Source: an uncultured Propionibacteriaceae bacterium (GTDB lineage: Bacteria; Actinomycetota; Actinomycetes; Propionibacteriales; Propionibacteriaceae). From it: a DNA stretch of 64,000 bases. Under the pieces are notes generated by a model. That model searched no databases. It was not told where the DNA came from and saw only the letters and a program-made list of their open reading frames with translations. The stretch spans positions 124,001-188,000 of the forward strand of contig CALIWR010000006.1 of the NCBI GenBank assembly GCA_938046585.1, given 5' to 3'. Positions 9,067 to 17,928 of the stretch are shown here, piece after piece. Position numbers and translations under genes: made by a program. Within the stretch, counting starts at the first letter, position 1; every line of letters starts with the position of its first letter.

Positions 9067-9585
9067 TCAGCGCTTGCTGTACTGCGGAGCCTTGCGGGCC
9101 TTCTTCAGGCCGGCCTTCTTACGCTCCTTGATCCGGGCATCACGAGTCAGCATGCCGGCCTTCTTCAATGCCGGGCGGGAGGCCTCCGGATCGGCCGCGT
9201 TCAGGGCCCGGGCCACGCCGAGTCGCAATGCCCCGGCCTGGCCGGTGACCCCGCCGCCGCAGATCCGGGCGATCACGTCGTACAGACCGGCCACGGCCGC
9301 GGTCTCCAGCGGCTCGGACACGATCTGCTGATGCACCTTGTTCGGGAAGTAGTCGTCCAGGCTACGCCCGTTGATCGACCAGGTACCGGTGCCGGGCACC
9401 AACCGGACCCGGGCCACGGCCTCCTTGCGGCGTCCAGTGCCGCCGGTGTACGTCACCACGGCCGGGCGGTCGGAACCGGCGGCTGCCTGCGGCGTCGACT
9501 CGGAGCGGTAGGCGATCTCCCGGTCGTACTCGTCGGTGAAGCTTTCGAAGGTCTCTTCGGTCTGCTCGGCCACGGTGTCAGACAT
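9067..9585 (-). CDS. rpsI: 30S ribosomal protein uS9
   Basis: 172 residues. The conserved uS9 core starts at TGGTGRRKEAVARVRL and ends with the basic tail KKARKAPQYSKR, whose C-terminal Lys-Arg reaches the P-site tRNA. An acidic, low-complexity N-terminal extension of about 45 residues precedes the core, as in many Actinobacteria. The start at 9585 was chosen because the open frame beyond it runs back into rplM. It follows rplM by 14 bp. Confidence 0.96.
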   Translation of the reverse strand: MSDTVAEQTEETFESFTDEYDREIAYRSESTPQAAAGSDRPAVVTYTGGTGRRKEAVARVRLVPGTGTWSINGRSLDDYFPNKVHQQIVSEPLETAAVAGLYDVIARICGGGVTGQAGALRLGVARALNAADPEASRPALKKAGMLTRDARIKERKKAGLKKARKAPQYSKR

Positions 9586-9599
9586 ACGCTGCTCTTCTC

Positions 9600-10043
9600 T
9601 CACTGAGCGATCTGGGTGATCTGGTACGGGGTCGGCCGCTGGGCTTGGTGCGGGTGCTCCGGTCCGGCGTAGACCTTGAGCTTGCCGATCAGCTGGCGGC
9701 TGAGCTTGTTCTTCGGCAGCATCCCCCACACAGCCCGTTCGACCGCCTTGCGGGGATCCTTGGCGAGCAGGTCGCCGTACGCGACCTTCTTCAGGCCGCC
9801 CGGACGCCCGGAATGGCGGATCGCAAACTTGTCGGTGGCCTTCGTGCCGGTGAGCGCGATCTTGCTGGCATTCACCACGACCACGAAGTCACCCGTGTCG
9901 ACATGCGGGGCGAACGTGGGCTTGTGCTTGCCGCGCAGCAGGGTCGCCGCGGTCACGGCCAGCCGGCCGAGGATCACATCCTCGGCATCGATGACATGCC
10001 AGTTCCTGGTCACCTCGCCAGGCTTGGGGCTGTACGTAGACAC
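9600..10043 (-). CDS. rplM: 50S ribosomal protein uL13
   Basis: 147 residues, usual length. Recognised from NWHVIDAEDVILGRLA, ATLLRGKHKPTF and the block VWGMLPKNKLSRQ. The start is a GTG at 10043. First gene of an rplM-rpsI-glmM unit, with its promoter presumably in the 132-bp gap 10044-10175 shared with the end of the lactonase-like gene. In most Actinobacteria this unit lies close to rplQ-truA; here it is 18 kb from rplQ. Confidence 0.96.
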   Translation of the reverse strand: MSTYSPKPGEVTRNWHVIDAEDVILGRLAVTAATLLRGKHKPTFAPHVDTGDFVVVVNASKIALTGTKATDKFAIRHSGRPGGLKKVAYGDLLAKDPRKAVERAVWGMLPKNKLSRQLIGKLKVYAGPEHPHQAQRPTPYQITQIAQ

Positions 10044-10175
10044 GGGATTGGACCCATCCTTTGTGTTGGCACTGCTTCAGGTTCGCTGCTCGATGGCCAC
10101 GGGTCGAGACACCGGGCACAACAGCAGATCAGGGTACCGGCAGCGCCGGGGTTCGGCAAAACCCGGTGCCCGTCG

Positions 10176-11195
10176 TCAGATGAACCGGACCCAGTTCGCC
10201 TTCGTCCCGGTCGGCTGCCGATCAGTCTGGCGCAGGCTACCGTCGGGCTGAATCAGGTACAGCGTGGCGGTGGTCGAACGCTCCCCCACCGCTAGCAGGT
10301 GACGCCCGTCCGGGGTGACCGCGAAGCCTCGCGGCTGGGTTTCGGTGGCGGTGATGGCGGTAACCGGTGCAAGATCGCCGCCCAAGCCGAGCGGAACCGT
10401 GGCCAGGGTCGACGCGGTCCGTTCGCTGGCCCACAGGTGGTCCTGCTGCGGCGCCAGGTGGAGGTCGGCCCCCCAGATCAGACGCTCGGCGAGCGGGTCG
10501 GCCCCGAACCGGCCAGGTCGCAGCCCGGCCTGTGGATCCACCACCGAGGTCTGGTCTTGCAGGCTGAGGTCCCCGGTGTCCGGATCACGGCGGTAGTACA
10601 GCACCTCACCGGTGAACTCGGTCACGAGGTAGGCCGCGGTCTCGTGGGCGTTCAGTACTAGGTGCCGCGGCCCCGAACCGGTGGGGGCCGCGACTGTGGC
10701 CTCCGCCACCAGCCGATGGTCGGCGCCGATCGCGTACCGGGCCACCAGGTCTTCCCCGAGCGAGACCAGGTACGCCTGCCGAGAGTCGCGGGTGATCACC
10801 ACGGCGTGCAGGTTGCGGTGATGTACCGGTTCGCCTGGCTCGCCGACCTGGCCGCCGGCGACCGGCCAGCAACAGCCAAAGCCCCCGTCGTAGGAGACGC
10901 CTAGCAGCTGGTCACCGCGCAAAGTCAACGCTAGGTAGGTGAGGTTGGCGTCGACCGGGCGGGTGGCGATGGTCTCCAGCTGACCAGTGGCCGGGTCCAA
11001 CGCGCAGCTGAGGATCGCGGCCGGATCCTTACCGGCCGCGTACAGCAGGTAACGGTCACGGTCCACGGCGAAGGTAGAGCAGCCGGGGGCGACCTCACTC
11101 ACGGCCAGCCGCCGCAGGCGGTCGTCGACGATCCGAAAGGTGGTAATGCTGCCGTCGCCGGCGTTGGCGACCAGGGCCAGCACGCTGTGGCTCAT
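10176..11195 (-). CDS. Lactonase-family seven-bladed beta-propeller protein (YbhE/Pgl-like)
   Basis: 339 residues with repeated propeller-blade strands such as GDGSITTFRI, RDRYLLYAAG, SGPRHLVLNAHETAAYLV and QPRGFAVTPDGRHLLAVGE. This is the COG2706 fold, which contains 6-phosphogluconolactonase and muconate cycloisomerase-like proteins. Which lactone it hydrolyses, if any, cannot be read from the sequence, so no gene symbol is given. There is no signal peptide, so it is probably cytoplasmic. It is divergent from the EF-G2 gene and stands alone. Confidence 0.85.
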   Translation of the reverse strand: MSHSVLALVANAGDGSITTFRIVDDRLRRLAVSEVAPGCSTFAVDRDRYLLYAAGKDPAAILSCALDPATGQLETIATRPVDANLTYLALTLRGDQLLGVSYDGGFGCCWPVAGGQVGEPGEPVHHRNLHAVVITRDSRQAYLVSLGEDLVARYAIGADHRLVAEATVAAPTGSGPRHLVLNAHETAAYLVTEFTGEVLYYRRDPDTGDLSLQDQTSVVDPQAGLRPGRFGADPLAERLIWGADLHLAPQQDHLWASERTASTLATVPLGLGGDLAPVTAITATETQPRGFAVTPDGRHLLAVGERSTTATLYLIQPDGSLRQTDRQPTGTKANWVRFI

Positions 11196-11262
11196 GACGT
11201 CATGGTAAGACCCGCGACCGGGTCAGCGGCCGGCGCCACCAGGGGCGGTGTAGTGTCCCGCC

Positions 11263-13347
11263 ATGGGTTCACAGTCGAGCATCAAGGTCACCGACCCGTC
11301 GGGTGTACGCAACGTGGTCCTGGTCGGATCCAGCGGATCCGGCAAGACCACGCTGTTTGAGCATCTGCTCCGTTCCCGGGTCCACGGGTACCGAGGGGAG
11401 AAGGAGGACCTGGAGCGCAATTCCGCCCTGCAGGTGGCCGCCCTCCAGCTGGACGGCATGGTTCTGAACCTGCTCGACGCCCCTGGCCATCCCGACTTCG
11501 TCGGCGAGCTGCGGGCCGGTCTGCGAGCCGCCGACGCGGCGGTCTTCGTCATCTCAGCCAGCGACGGCCTGGACCCGGCGACCGCGGCCCTGTGGCGTGA
11601 ATGCGCCGAGGTCAAGTTGCCACGGGCGATCTGCATTACCAAGCTCGACGACGGCCGGATCAGTTTCGACGAGGCGCTGGAGAACATCCAGTCCGTCTTG
11701 GGGCAGTCGGTGCAACCGGCGTATGTCCCGGTCACCAGCGGTAATCAGATCATCGGGAACCTGTCTTTGGTGTCACAGCAGGTTCACGACTACAGCTCTG
11801 GCAACCTGCAGCGGCGCGAGCCGAGTGCCACCGAGACGGCCTTGGTCGAGCAGTACCGCTCCCAGCTGATCGAGGGGATCATCGAGGAGTCCGAGGACGC
11901 GGACCTGATGGACCGCTACCTGGAAGGCGATGACCTGAAGGAAGACGAACTGCTCGCCGACCTGCTGACCGCGATCCTGAATGGGCAGTTCCACCCGGTG
12001 ATCCCGGTGAACTCGCTGAACGGGCTGGGTACCGACCAGTTGCTGACCGTGATCGCCGGTTCTTTCCCCGATCCGAGCACCCACACCGTCGCGGTCACCA
12101 GCACCGACGGTCAGGACTTGGAATCGCTGGCCGGGGACCCGAGCGGACCGCTGGTAGCCGAGGTGATCCGGACCACCTCCGACCAGTTCGCCGGGCGGCT
12201 GTCGCTGGTGCGGATTTATAACGGCACTTTGAAGGCCGACGATGTGGTGCATGTCTGCGGTCACCGCAGCCTTTTCACGGGGCGTTCCGACGACGCCCAC
12301 CCCGACCATGACGGGGAAGAGCGGGTCGGCCCGCTGACCATCCCGTCCGGGATCGAGACCGTCTCCGTACCGCAGGCGATCGCCGGGCAGCTGGTGTACG
12401 TCGCGAAACTGGCCAAGGCCGAGACCTCCGACACCCTGTCGGCGAAGGACCGTCCGGCGGTGGTGGAGCCCTGGAACCTGCCCGAGCCGCTGCTGCCGGT
12501 GGCGATCCGCGCCGAGACCCGCGCCGACGAGGACAAGCTGCCCGCGGCGCTGGCCCGGCTGGCGGTGGAGGACACCACGGTGCGGGTCGAGCGGACCGTG
12601 GAGACCGACCAGATTGTGCTCTGGACTATGGGCCAAGGTCATGTCGATCTGCTGCTGAACCGGCTCGGCTCCCGGTACGGGGTCAAGGTCGTTACCGAGG
12701 ACCTGCTGGTGCCGCTACGGGAAACCTTCATCACCAAGGCCACCGCCATGGGACGCCACGTCAAACAGTCCGGCGGTCACGGCCAGTACGCGGTCTGCCA
12801 CCTGGAGATCGAGCCGCTGCCCCGCGGCGAGGGTTTCGTCTTTGTCGACAAGGTGGTGGGCGGCGCGGTGCCGCGGCAGTTCATCCCCTCGGTGGAGAAG
12901 GGGGTCCGGGCCCAGCTGGAGAAGGGGGTTCTGGCCGGCTACCCGATCGTCGATGTCCAGGTCACGCTCTTCGACGGCAAGGCGCATTCGGTCGATTCGT
13001 CCGACATGGCCTTCCAAACCGCCGGCCAGCTGGCCATGAAGGAGGCCGCGAGCCCGAAGACCGTCACCCTGCTCGAACCGATCGACGAGGTCCAGGTCAC
13101 CGTCGACGAGGAATACCTGGGCGCGGTCATGACCGATATCTCAGGCCGCCGCGGCCAAGTTCTCGGCACTGACGCCGACGGCAACCACCACGCCATCGTC
13201 CGGGCTCTGGTCCCGCAGAGCGAACTGAGCCGTTACGCCATCGACCTGCGCGGCCTCGCCCACGGTTCCGGCACCTTCACTCGAACCTTCCACGGCTATG
13301 AGCAGATGCCACAGAACCTGGTGGACGCAGCCGTCAGTAACCGCTGA
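11263..13347 (+). CDS. fusA2: Elongation factor G-like GTPase (EF-G2 type)
   Basis: 694 residues with EF-G domain order. The G domain has G1 GSSGSGKTT (from about residue 22), G3 DAPGHPDF and G4 TKLDD. Domain IV follows (SGGHGQYAVCHLEIEP), then a domain V end (EVQVTVDEEYLGAVMTDISGRRGQVLG). The G1 loop differs from canonical EF-G AHIDAGKTT and resembles the actinobacterial EF-G2 group, whose cellular role is unsettled; it is not the housekeeping translocase, whose str operon is not in this window. Its last 52 bases overlap the convergent marC frame. Confidence 0.9.
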   Translation: MGSQSSIKVTDPSGVRNVVLVGSSGSGKTTLFEHLLRSRVHGYRGEKEDLERNSALQVAALQLDGMVLNLLDAPGHPDFVGELRAGLRAADAAVFVISASDGLDPATAALWRECAEVKLPRAICITKLDDGRISFDEALENIQSVLGQSVQPAYVPVTSGNQIIGNLSLVSQQVHDYSSGNLQRREPSATETALVEQYRSQLIEGIIEESEDADLMDRYLEGDDLKEDELLADLLTAILNGQFHPVIPVNSLNGLGTDQLLTVIAGSFPDPSTHTVAVTSTDGQDLESLAGDPSGPLVAEVIRTTSDQFAGRLSLVRIYNGTLKADDVVHVCGHRSLFTGRSDDAHPDHDGEERVGPLTIPSGIETVSVPQAIAGQLVYVAKLAKAETSDTLSAKDRPAVVEPWNLPEPLLPVAIRAETRADEDKLPAALARLAVEDTTVRVERTVETDQIVLWTMGQGHVDLLLNRLGSRYGVKVVTEDLLVPLRETFITKATAMGRHVKQSGGHGQYAVCHLEIEPLPRGEGFVFVDKVVGGAVPRQFIPSVEKGVRAQLEKGVLAGYPIVDVQVTLFDGKAHSVDSSDMAFQTAGQLAMKEAASPKTVTLLEPIDEVQVTVDEEYLGAVMTDISGRRGQVLGTDADGNHHAIVRALVPQSELSRYAIDLRGLAHGSGTFTRTFHGYEQMPQNLVDAAVSNR

Positions 13348-13955
13348 ACTACACCCAGCAGCCCGTCAGCCATCATCTGAACCGCGATCGCGGACAGCAG
13401 CAGGCCCGCGATCCGGGTCAGCAGGGTGATCCCGGCGTCCTTGAGGAAGGCCCGTACGATCTCGGCGAACCGGAGCACCACGTACACCAGAACCATTGCG
13501 CTGATCACGGCGGCGATTACCACCGTCGAGCCGATGAGCCCGGAGGTGGACTCCACCGCTAGCATCGTGGCTACGATCGCGCCCGGCCCGGCCAGCAGCG
13601 GGGTGCCCAATGGCACGATCGCCACATTCACCGCCGAGTCCGGCGCCTCCTGCTCCTCGGGTTTGTCGAACTTACCGGTCAGCAATTCCAACGCGACCAG
13701 CAGCAGCAGCAGACCCCCCGAGACCTGCAGCGCACCAGGCGAGATGTGCAGGTAATTGAAGATGTATTGCCCGAACAGCCCGAACAGCCCGATCACGGTC
13801 AACGCCACCAGCGAGGCCTTGATCGCCGCCGCGTTGCGCTGGTGAGGCGTCATCCGCCGGGTCAGGCTGAGAAAGACCGGCAGCAGTCCAGGTGGGTCCA
13901 GAATCACCCACAGGGTCAGCAGGGTCGACAGGTACAGGTACCCCAACTGGTTCAT
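13296..13955 (-). CDS. MarC family integral membrane protein
   Basis: 219 residues with about six hydrophobic segments. Family hallmarks are WVILDPPGLLPVFLSLT, which carries the conserved DP motif in the first half, and PLGTPLLAGPGAIVATML in the second. MarC proteins are of unknown transport function, named from an unrelated antibiotic-resistance locus. The last 17 codons are antisense to the EF-G2 gene; the ending STRFCGICS looks like read-through rather than conserved tail, so the family domain itself stops near residue 205. Confidence 0.88.
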   Translation of the reverse strand: MNQLGYLYLSTLLTLWVILDPPGLLPVFLSLTRRMTPHQRNAAAIKASLVALTVIGLFGLFGQYIFNYLHISPGALQVSGGLLLLLVALELLTGKFDKPEEQEAPDSAVNVAIVPLGTPLLAGPGAIVATMLAVESTSGLIGSTVVIAAVISAMVLVYVVLRFAEIVRAFLKDAGITLLTRIAGLLLSAIAVQMMADGLLGVVQRLLTAASTRFCGICS

Positions 13956-14018
13956 TGCGCTCCTTCGAGCGCAACCCTAGAGGGCACCCGGCAAGGTCGA
14001 GAAACCAGCCCCGGCCGA

Positions 14019-14429
14019 TCAGATCGAGTGCAGCGGCCGGACCTGCGGCGGCAGGCTGGAACGGGAGACGATCTGCTTACCGAACGGGAAGCAGGTCACC
14101 GGGATCATCTTCAGGTTGGCCAGCGCAATCGGAATCCCGACAATGGTGATCCCCTGCGCCAAGGCAGTAGCCACATGCCCAATCGCCAGCCAGAACCCAG
14201 CCGCGACAAACCAGATCAGGTTCGCGATCGCCGAGCCGGCACCGGCATTGGGCTTGGCGATCACTGCGCTACCGAAGGGCCACAGGGCGTACGCCGCCAT
14301 CCGCATCGAAGCCACTCCGAACGGAATGGTGACGATCAGGATGCAAGCCAGCAGGCCAAACACGAAGTAGCCGATCGCCAGCCAGATACCACCAAAGAGG
14401 AGCCAGATCAGGTTGAGCAGGGTGCGCAT
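14019..14429 (-). CDS. YccF family (DUF307) membrane protein
   Basis: 136 residues containing two similar halves, each with a hydrophobic stretch followed by an IPFG or GIPIA turn: MRTLLNLIWLLFGGIWLAIG and later LIWFVAAGFWLAIGHVA. This matches the small YccF inner-membrane family of unknown function. The ATG at 14429 was chosen because residues upstream in the frame are not hydrophobic and run into the divergent trmB promoter region. Cytoplasmic-membrane location is inferred from hydrophobicity. Confidence 0.85.
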   Translation of the reverse strand: MRTLLNLIWLLFGGIWLAIGYFVFGLLACILIVTIPFGVASMRMAAYALWPFGSAVIAKPNAGAGSAIANLIWFVAAGFWLAIGHVATALAQGITIVGIPIALANLKMIPVTCFPFGKQIVSRSSLPPQVRPLHSI

Positions 14430-14505
14430 GTGATTCAGTGTCACGCATCCGAGGCTTCGGCGAGGATCGGGGTCTTCCCCAGTCCAACCCGGGTAGGCTG
14501 CGGCG

Positions 14506-15222
14506 ATGACCGTCACGCCTGAGCGACCACACCGGCAGGTCGTCAGCTACGTCCGCCGCAGTGCCCGGATGAATCCGTCACAACAGCGGGCTCTTGAGAC
14601 GTACGGGCAACGCTACCTGGTCGAGGTGGCCCGCGGGCCGTTGTCGACGTCGGTGGCTGAGCAGCCGCCGCTGGACTGGGCCACGATCTTCGGCCGTCAG
14701 GCCGATCTGATCGTCGACATCGGCCCCGGCAACGGTGATGCGCTGCTGGCCGCAGCGCAGGCGCATCCTGAGGCCAACCTGGTGGGTTTCGAGGTCTTCC
14801 AGCCGTCGGTGGCCTCGGCTGTGGGCCGGCTAGGTCAGGCCGGGGTCGGTAATGTCCGGCTCGTACTGGCCGACGGCCGCGCCGGGCTGATGCATCTGGT
14901 GGCGCCCGGTTCGCTGGCGGAGATCCGGGTCTTCTTCCCCGACCCCTGGCCCAAAGCCCGCCACCACAAGCGGCGGCTGGTGTCGCCCGGCTTCGCGGAA
15001 CTCGTCGCGAGCCGGCTGCGACCGGGCGGGGTACTGCGGCTGGCGACCGACTGGGAGGGCTACGCCCTGACGATGCGCCAGGTGCTGGACGCCTCGACGC
15101 TGGTGAATCTGCACCCCGGCTGGGCGCCCCGCTTCGCACAACGGCCAGTGACCAAGTATGAGCGGCGGGGCCTGGCCGCCGGGCGGCGGATCTATGACCT
15201 CAGCTACGGGCGGCGGCGATGA
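14506..15222 (+). CDS. trmB: tRNA (guanine-N7-)-methyltransferase
   Basis: 238 residues. It methylates G46 of tRNA using S-adenosylmethionine. The SAM-binding motif is VDIGPGNGDALL and the TrmB fingerprint FPDPWPKARHHKRR is complete. The N-terminus up to the RSARM segment is a typical variable extension. The stop overlaps the truA ATG by four bases, so two tRNA modification genes and a third methyltransferase gene form one coupled operon (14506-16672). Confidence 0.95.
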   Translation: MTVTPERPHRQVVSYVRRSARMNPSQQRALETYGQRYLVEVARGPLSTSVAEQPPLDWATIFGRQADLIVDIGPGNGDALLAAAQAHPEANLVGFEVFQPSVASAVGRLGQAGVGNVRLVLADGRAGLMHLVAPGSLAEIRVFFPDPWPKARHHKRRLVSPGFAELVASRLRPGGVLRLATDWEGYALTMRQVLDASTLVNLHPGWAPRFAQRPVTKYERRGLAAGRRIYDLSYGRRR

Positions 15223-16052
15223 CCGTACGGTGGCGGCTGGACATCGCCTATGACGGCGCAGGCTTCTCGGGTTGGGCGGCTCAACCGGGCCGACGCACCG
15301 TCCAGGGAGAATTGGAAACCTGGTTGACGCGGGTGCTGCGCAGCGACACCCCGGTGATACTGACCTGCGCCGGTCGTACCGATGCCGGGGTGCATGCCCG
15401 CGGCCAGGTGGCCCATACTGACCTGCCGCAGGTCACGCTCGCCGGTCGCCGCGGGTCTGAGGACACCGGTCGGTTGCTGGCCCGACGGCTCCCCCGGGCC
15501 TTGCCCGATGACCTGGTGGTACGCGAGGTCCGCCGTGCCCCGGACGGTTTTGATGCCCGGTTCTCCGCGATCTGGCGCCGCTACGAGTACCGGTTGTGGG
15601 ACACCCCGCAGGCAGTGGATCCGCTGCGTCGAGGCCATGTCTGCCGCGTCCCACAGCGACTCGACCTCGAGCTAATGTCAGCGGCTAGCCGCCCGCTGCT
15701 AGGCCTGCATGACTTCGCCGCCCTCTGCAAGGCGCGGGAGGGGGCCACCACGATCCGGCAGCTGCAACAGCTGGACCTGAGCCGGGCCGCAGATGGGACC
15801 GTGACGGTGACCGTCCGGGCCGACGCTTTCTGTCATTCGATGGTGCGTTCGCTGATCGGGGCGTTGACGATGGTCGGCTCCGGGCAGCGCCCGGGGTCTT
15901 GGCTGGCCAGCCTGGCGGACGCTGCCAGTCGCTGCGGCGAGGTCCGGGTGATGCCGGCGCATGGGCTCACCTTGGAAGAGGTCGGCTACCCGCCCGACCA
16001 TTTACTCGCGGCCCGGGCGGCTCAGACCCGCGCGACCCGGGAGCTGGCGTGA
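15219..16052 (+). CDS. truA: tRNA pseudouridine(38-40) synthase
   Basis: 277 residues. TruA isomerises uridines 38-40 in the anticodon arm. The opening RWRLDIAYDGAGFSGWA and the catalytic-Asp motif CAGRTDAGVHARGQVAH are both intact; FCHSMVRSLIGAL marks the C-terminal half. In most Actinobacteria truA follows rplQ; here rplQ ends 12 kb away and truA sits between trmB and a methyltransferase gene, with four-base overlaps on both sides. Confidence 0.96.
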   Translation: MTVRWRLDIAYDGAGFSGWAAQPGRRTVQGELETWLTRVLRSDTPVILTCAGRTDAGVHARGQVAHTDLPQVTLAGRRGSEDTGRLLARRLPRALPDDLVVREVRRAPDGFDARFSAIWRRYEYRLWDTPQAVDPLRRGHVCRVPQRLDLELMSAASRPLLGLHDFAALCKAREGATTIRQLQQLDLSRAADGTVTVTVRADAFCHSMVRSLIGALTMVGSGQRPGSWLASLADAASRCGEVRVMPAHGLTLEEVGYPPDHLLAARAAQTRATRELA

Positions 16053-16672
16053 GCCACTATTTCGAGACCCCGGCCGGCCCGCAGAGACGTTTCGAGGTCG
16101 AGGCGCGGCTCGCCGGCCGCCGGCTCAGCTTGGTCTCAGCCCGAGGGGTCTTCTCCGGATCCGGGCTGGACGTGGGGACCTCGGTGCTGCTGCGGGCGGC
16201 GCCGATCCCGTCCGGGCCGGTCCAGCTGCTCGACTTGGGCTGTGGGATCGGCCCGATCACGGTGGCGCTCGGGCTGGCCGCACCCCAGGCGTCGATCACG
16301 GCGGTCGATGTCAACGACCTGGCCCTGGAGCTGACCCGCGAGAACACGGCCCGGGCCGGGCTGGGATCACGGGTCCAGGTGCTGCGACCGGAGGCGGTGG
16401 ACCCGGCGGTGGGATTCGACCAGATCTGGTCGAATCCTCCGATTCGGATCGGCAAGCCGGCGCTGCATCAGCTGCTGCAGGCCTGGCTGCCCCGGTTGGT
16501 CCCCGGCGGGTCCGCGTACCTGGTGGTGGCCCGGAACCTGGGCGCGGACTCGTTGGCGGCCTGGCTCGATCGTTGCGGCTGGGGCTGCTCCCGGATCGCC
16601 AGCGCCAAAGGTTTTCGGGTTTTCGCGGTCACCCGTGCCGACGATGCCACCCGGCTAGGGATCTCGACCTGA
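16049..16672 (+). CDS. RsmC-like class I SAM methyltransferase
   Basis: 207 residues with the methyltransferase-small (MTS) fold. The SAM motif is LLDLGCGIGPITVAL, the acidic end of strand 2 is AVDVND, and the substrate motif is SNPPIRIGK, as in N2-guanine rRNA methyltransferases (RsmC/RlmG type). The GTG at 16049 overlaps the truA stop by four bases, and the longer open frame is truA in another phase. Coupling to trmB and truA supports an RNA substrate, but the exact target is unknown. Confidence 0.88.
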   Translation: MSHYFETPAGPQRRFEVEARLAGRRLSLVSARGVFSGSGLDVGTSVLLRAAPIPSGPVQLLDLGCGIGPITVALGLAAPQASITAVDVNDLALELTRENTARAGLGSRVQVLRPEAVDPAVGFDQIWSNPPIRIGKPALHQLLQAWLPRLVPGGSAYLVVARNLGADSLAAWLDRCGWGCSRIASAKGFRVFAVTRADDATRLGIST

Positions 16673-16700
16673 TCCGGGCCGGGTACGCATCTCGGTCAGG

Positions 16701-17318
16701 TCAGATCAGTCCGGCGGTCTGGGTCCGGGCCCGGTCCAGGCGAGCCGCGACGTCGGCCCAGTTCACGACATTCCACCAGGCTGACACGTACTCAGCCTTG
16801 ACGTTGCGGTACTGCAGGTAGAAGGCGTGTTCCCACATGTCGAGCTGCAGCAGCGGGATCTGGGCCGCCGGCAGGTTGGCCTGCTGGTCGTACAGCTGGT
16901 TGATGTTCAACCGCCCGCCCAGCGGGTCCCACACCAGCATTGCCCAACCAGAACCCTGGATGCCGTTGGCGGCCTCGGTGAACTGCTGGCGGAAGGCGGC
17001 GAAGGAGCCGAAGAAGTCGCTGATGGCCGCGGCCAGTTCACCGTCCGGTTCACCGCCGCCGTGGGGTGACAGGTTCTTCCAGAACACCGAGTGGTTCATG
17101 TGGCCGCCCAGGTGGAAGGCGAGGTCCTTCTCGAGCTTGGTGATCGCTGCGTAGGTGCCGTTCTCGCGGGCCTCGGCCAGCTTCTCCAGCGCGGTGTTGG
17201 CGCCGGTCACGTACGCCTGGTGGTGCTTGGAGTGGTGCAGCTGCATGATCTCGCCCGAGATGTGGGGCTCGAGCGCGCCGTAGTCGTAGTCCAGGTCAGG
17301 CAGGGTGTACACAGCCAC
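16701..17318 (-). CDS. Superoxide dismutase, Fe/Mn family
   Basis: 205 residues, full length. The metal-ligand regions are complete: MQLHHSKHHQAYV, HLGGHMNHSVFWKNL and the LDMWEHAFYLQY signature with Asp and His ligands. The start is GTG at 17318 with AGAGGA seven bases upstream. Whether iron or manganese is used cannot be assigned from these motifs alone; the nearby Mn/Fe importer is suggestive only. It is transcribed alone, convergent with the RsmC-like gene and divergent from the first mogA-like gene. Confidence 0.94.
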   Translation of the reverse strand: MAVYTLPDLDYDYGALEPHISGEIMQLHHSKHHQAYVTGANTALEKLAEARENGTYAAITKLEKDLAFHLGGHMNHSVFWKNLSPHGGGEPDGELAAAISDFFGSFAAFRQQFTEAANGIQGSGWAMLVWDPLGGRLNINQLYDQQANLPAAQIPLLQLDMWEHAFYLQYRNVKAEYVSAWWNVVNWADVAARLDRARTQTAGLI

Positions 17319-17436
17319 CGATGGTCCTCTCGTCGTGGTACCGGGCGGAGCCGACTCCGAGCCCGTGCTGATATAAGCCTGCCCTATCGAGAACTATTCC
17401 GCAGCCTGGCCGGGCCGGGCGGCGTACGGTGCAGGC

Positions 17437-17928
17437 ATGACTGCTCCTGTCCAGGCGGTGGTGATCACCGTCTCTGACCGTTGCGCCGCCGGCGAACGCG
17501 AGGACCGTTCAGGCCCGTTGGCCCGTGACCTGCTGCAGGCCGGTCCAGTGGTGGTCCGTGAGCTGCTGGTGGTGCCCGATGACGTCGAACAGATCCGGCA
17601 GGCGATCCGCGTCGGCGCCGAGAATGCCGATCTGGTGTTCACCACGGGCGGTACCGGGGTCGGGCCACATGATCTGACCCCTGAGGCCACCGCCGCACTG
17701 TTGGCCTGCGAGATCCCCGGGCTAGCTGACGCGATCCGGGCCCACGGGCAGCAGCAGGTCCCGGCTGCGCTGCTGAGCCGGGGCCTGGCAGGGCTCACCA
17801 GCCGCGAACCGGATGCGGCGCTGGTGGTCAACGCGCCTGGCTCGCCCGGCGGGGTGAGGGACGCGGTAGCCGCGCTGCTGCCGGTGCTGTCTCATCTGCT
17901 GGACCAGCGCCGGGGCGGCGACCACTGA
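17437..17928 (+). CDS. MogA/MoaB-type molybdopterin adenylyltransferase (copy 1)
   Basis: 163 residues of the MoCF-binding fold. This activity adenylylates molybdopterin before molybdate insertion by MoeA. VSDRCAAGEREDRSGP opens the fold and the substrate loop TTGGTGVGPHDLTPEAT keeps the conserved Asp and TPE. It converges tail to tail with moaC, whose stop is immediately adjacent. It is the better conserved of two family members in this region, so it is the more likely functional adenylyltransferase. Confidence 0.9.
   Translation: MTAPVQAVVITVSDRCAAGEREDRSGPLARDLLQAGPVVVRELLVVPDDVEQIRQAIRVGAENADLVFTTGGTGVGPHDLTPEATAALLACEIPGLADAIRAHGQQQVPAALLSRGLAGLTSREPDAALVVNAPGSPGGVRDAVAALLPVLSHLLDQRRGGDH

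Noticed and set aside
10130..10165. GC-rich imperfect hairpin downstream of the lactonase-like gene
   Set aside because: Stem has a mismatch and a competing inner fold, and it overlaps the probable rplM promoter; not strong enough to call a terminator.
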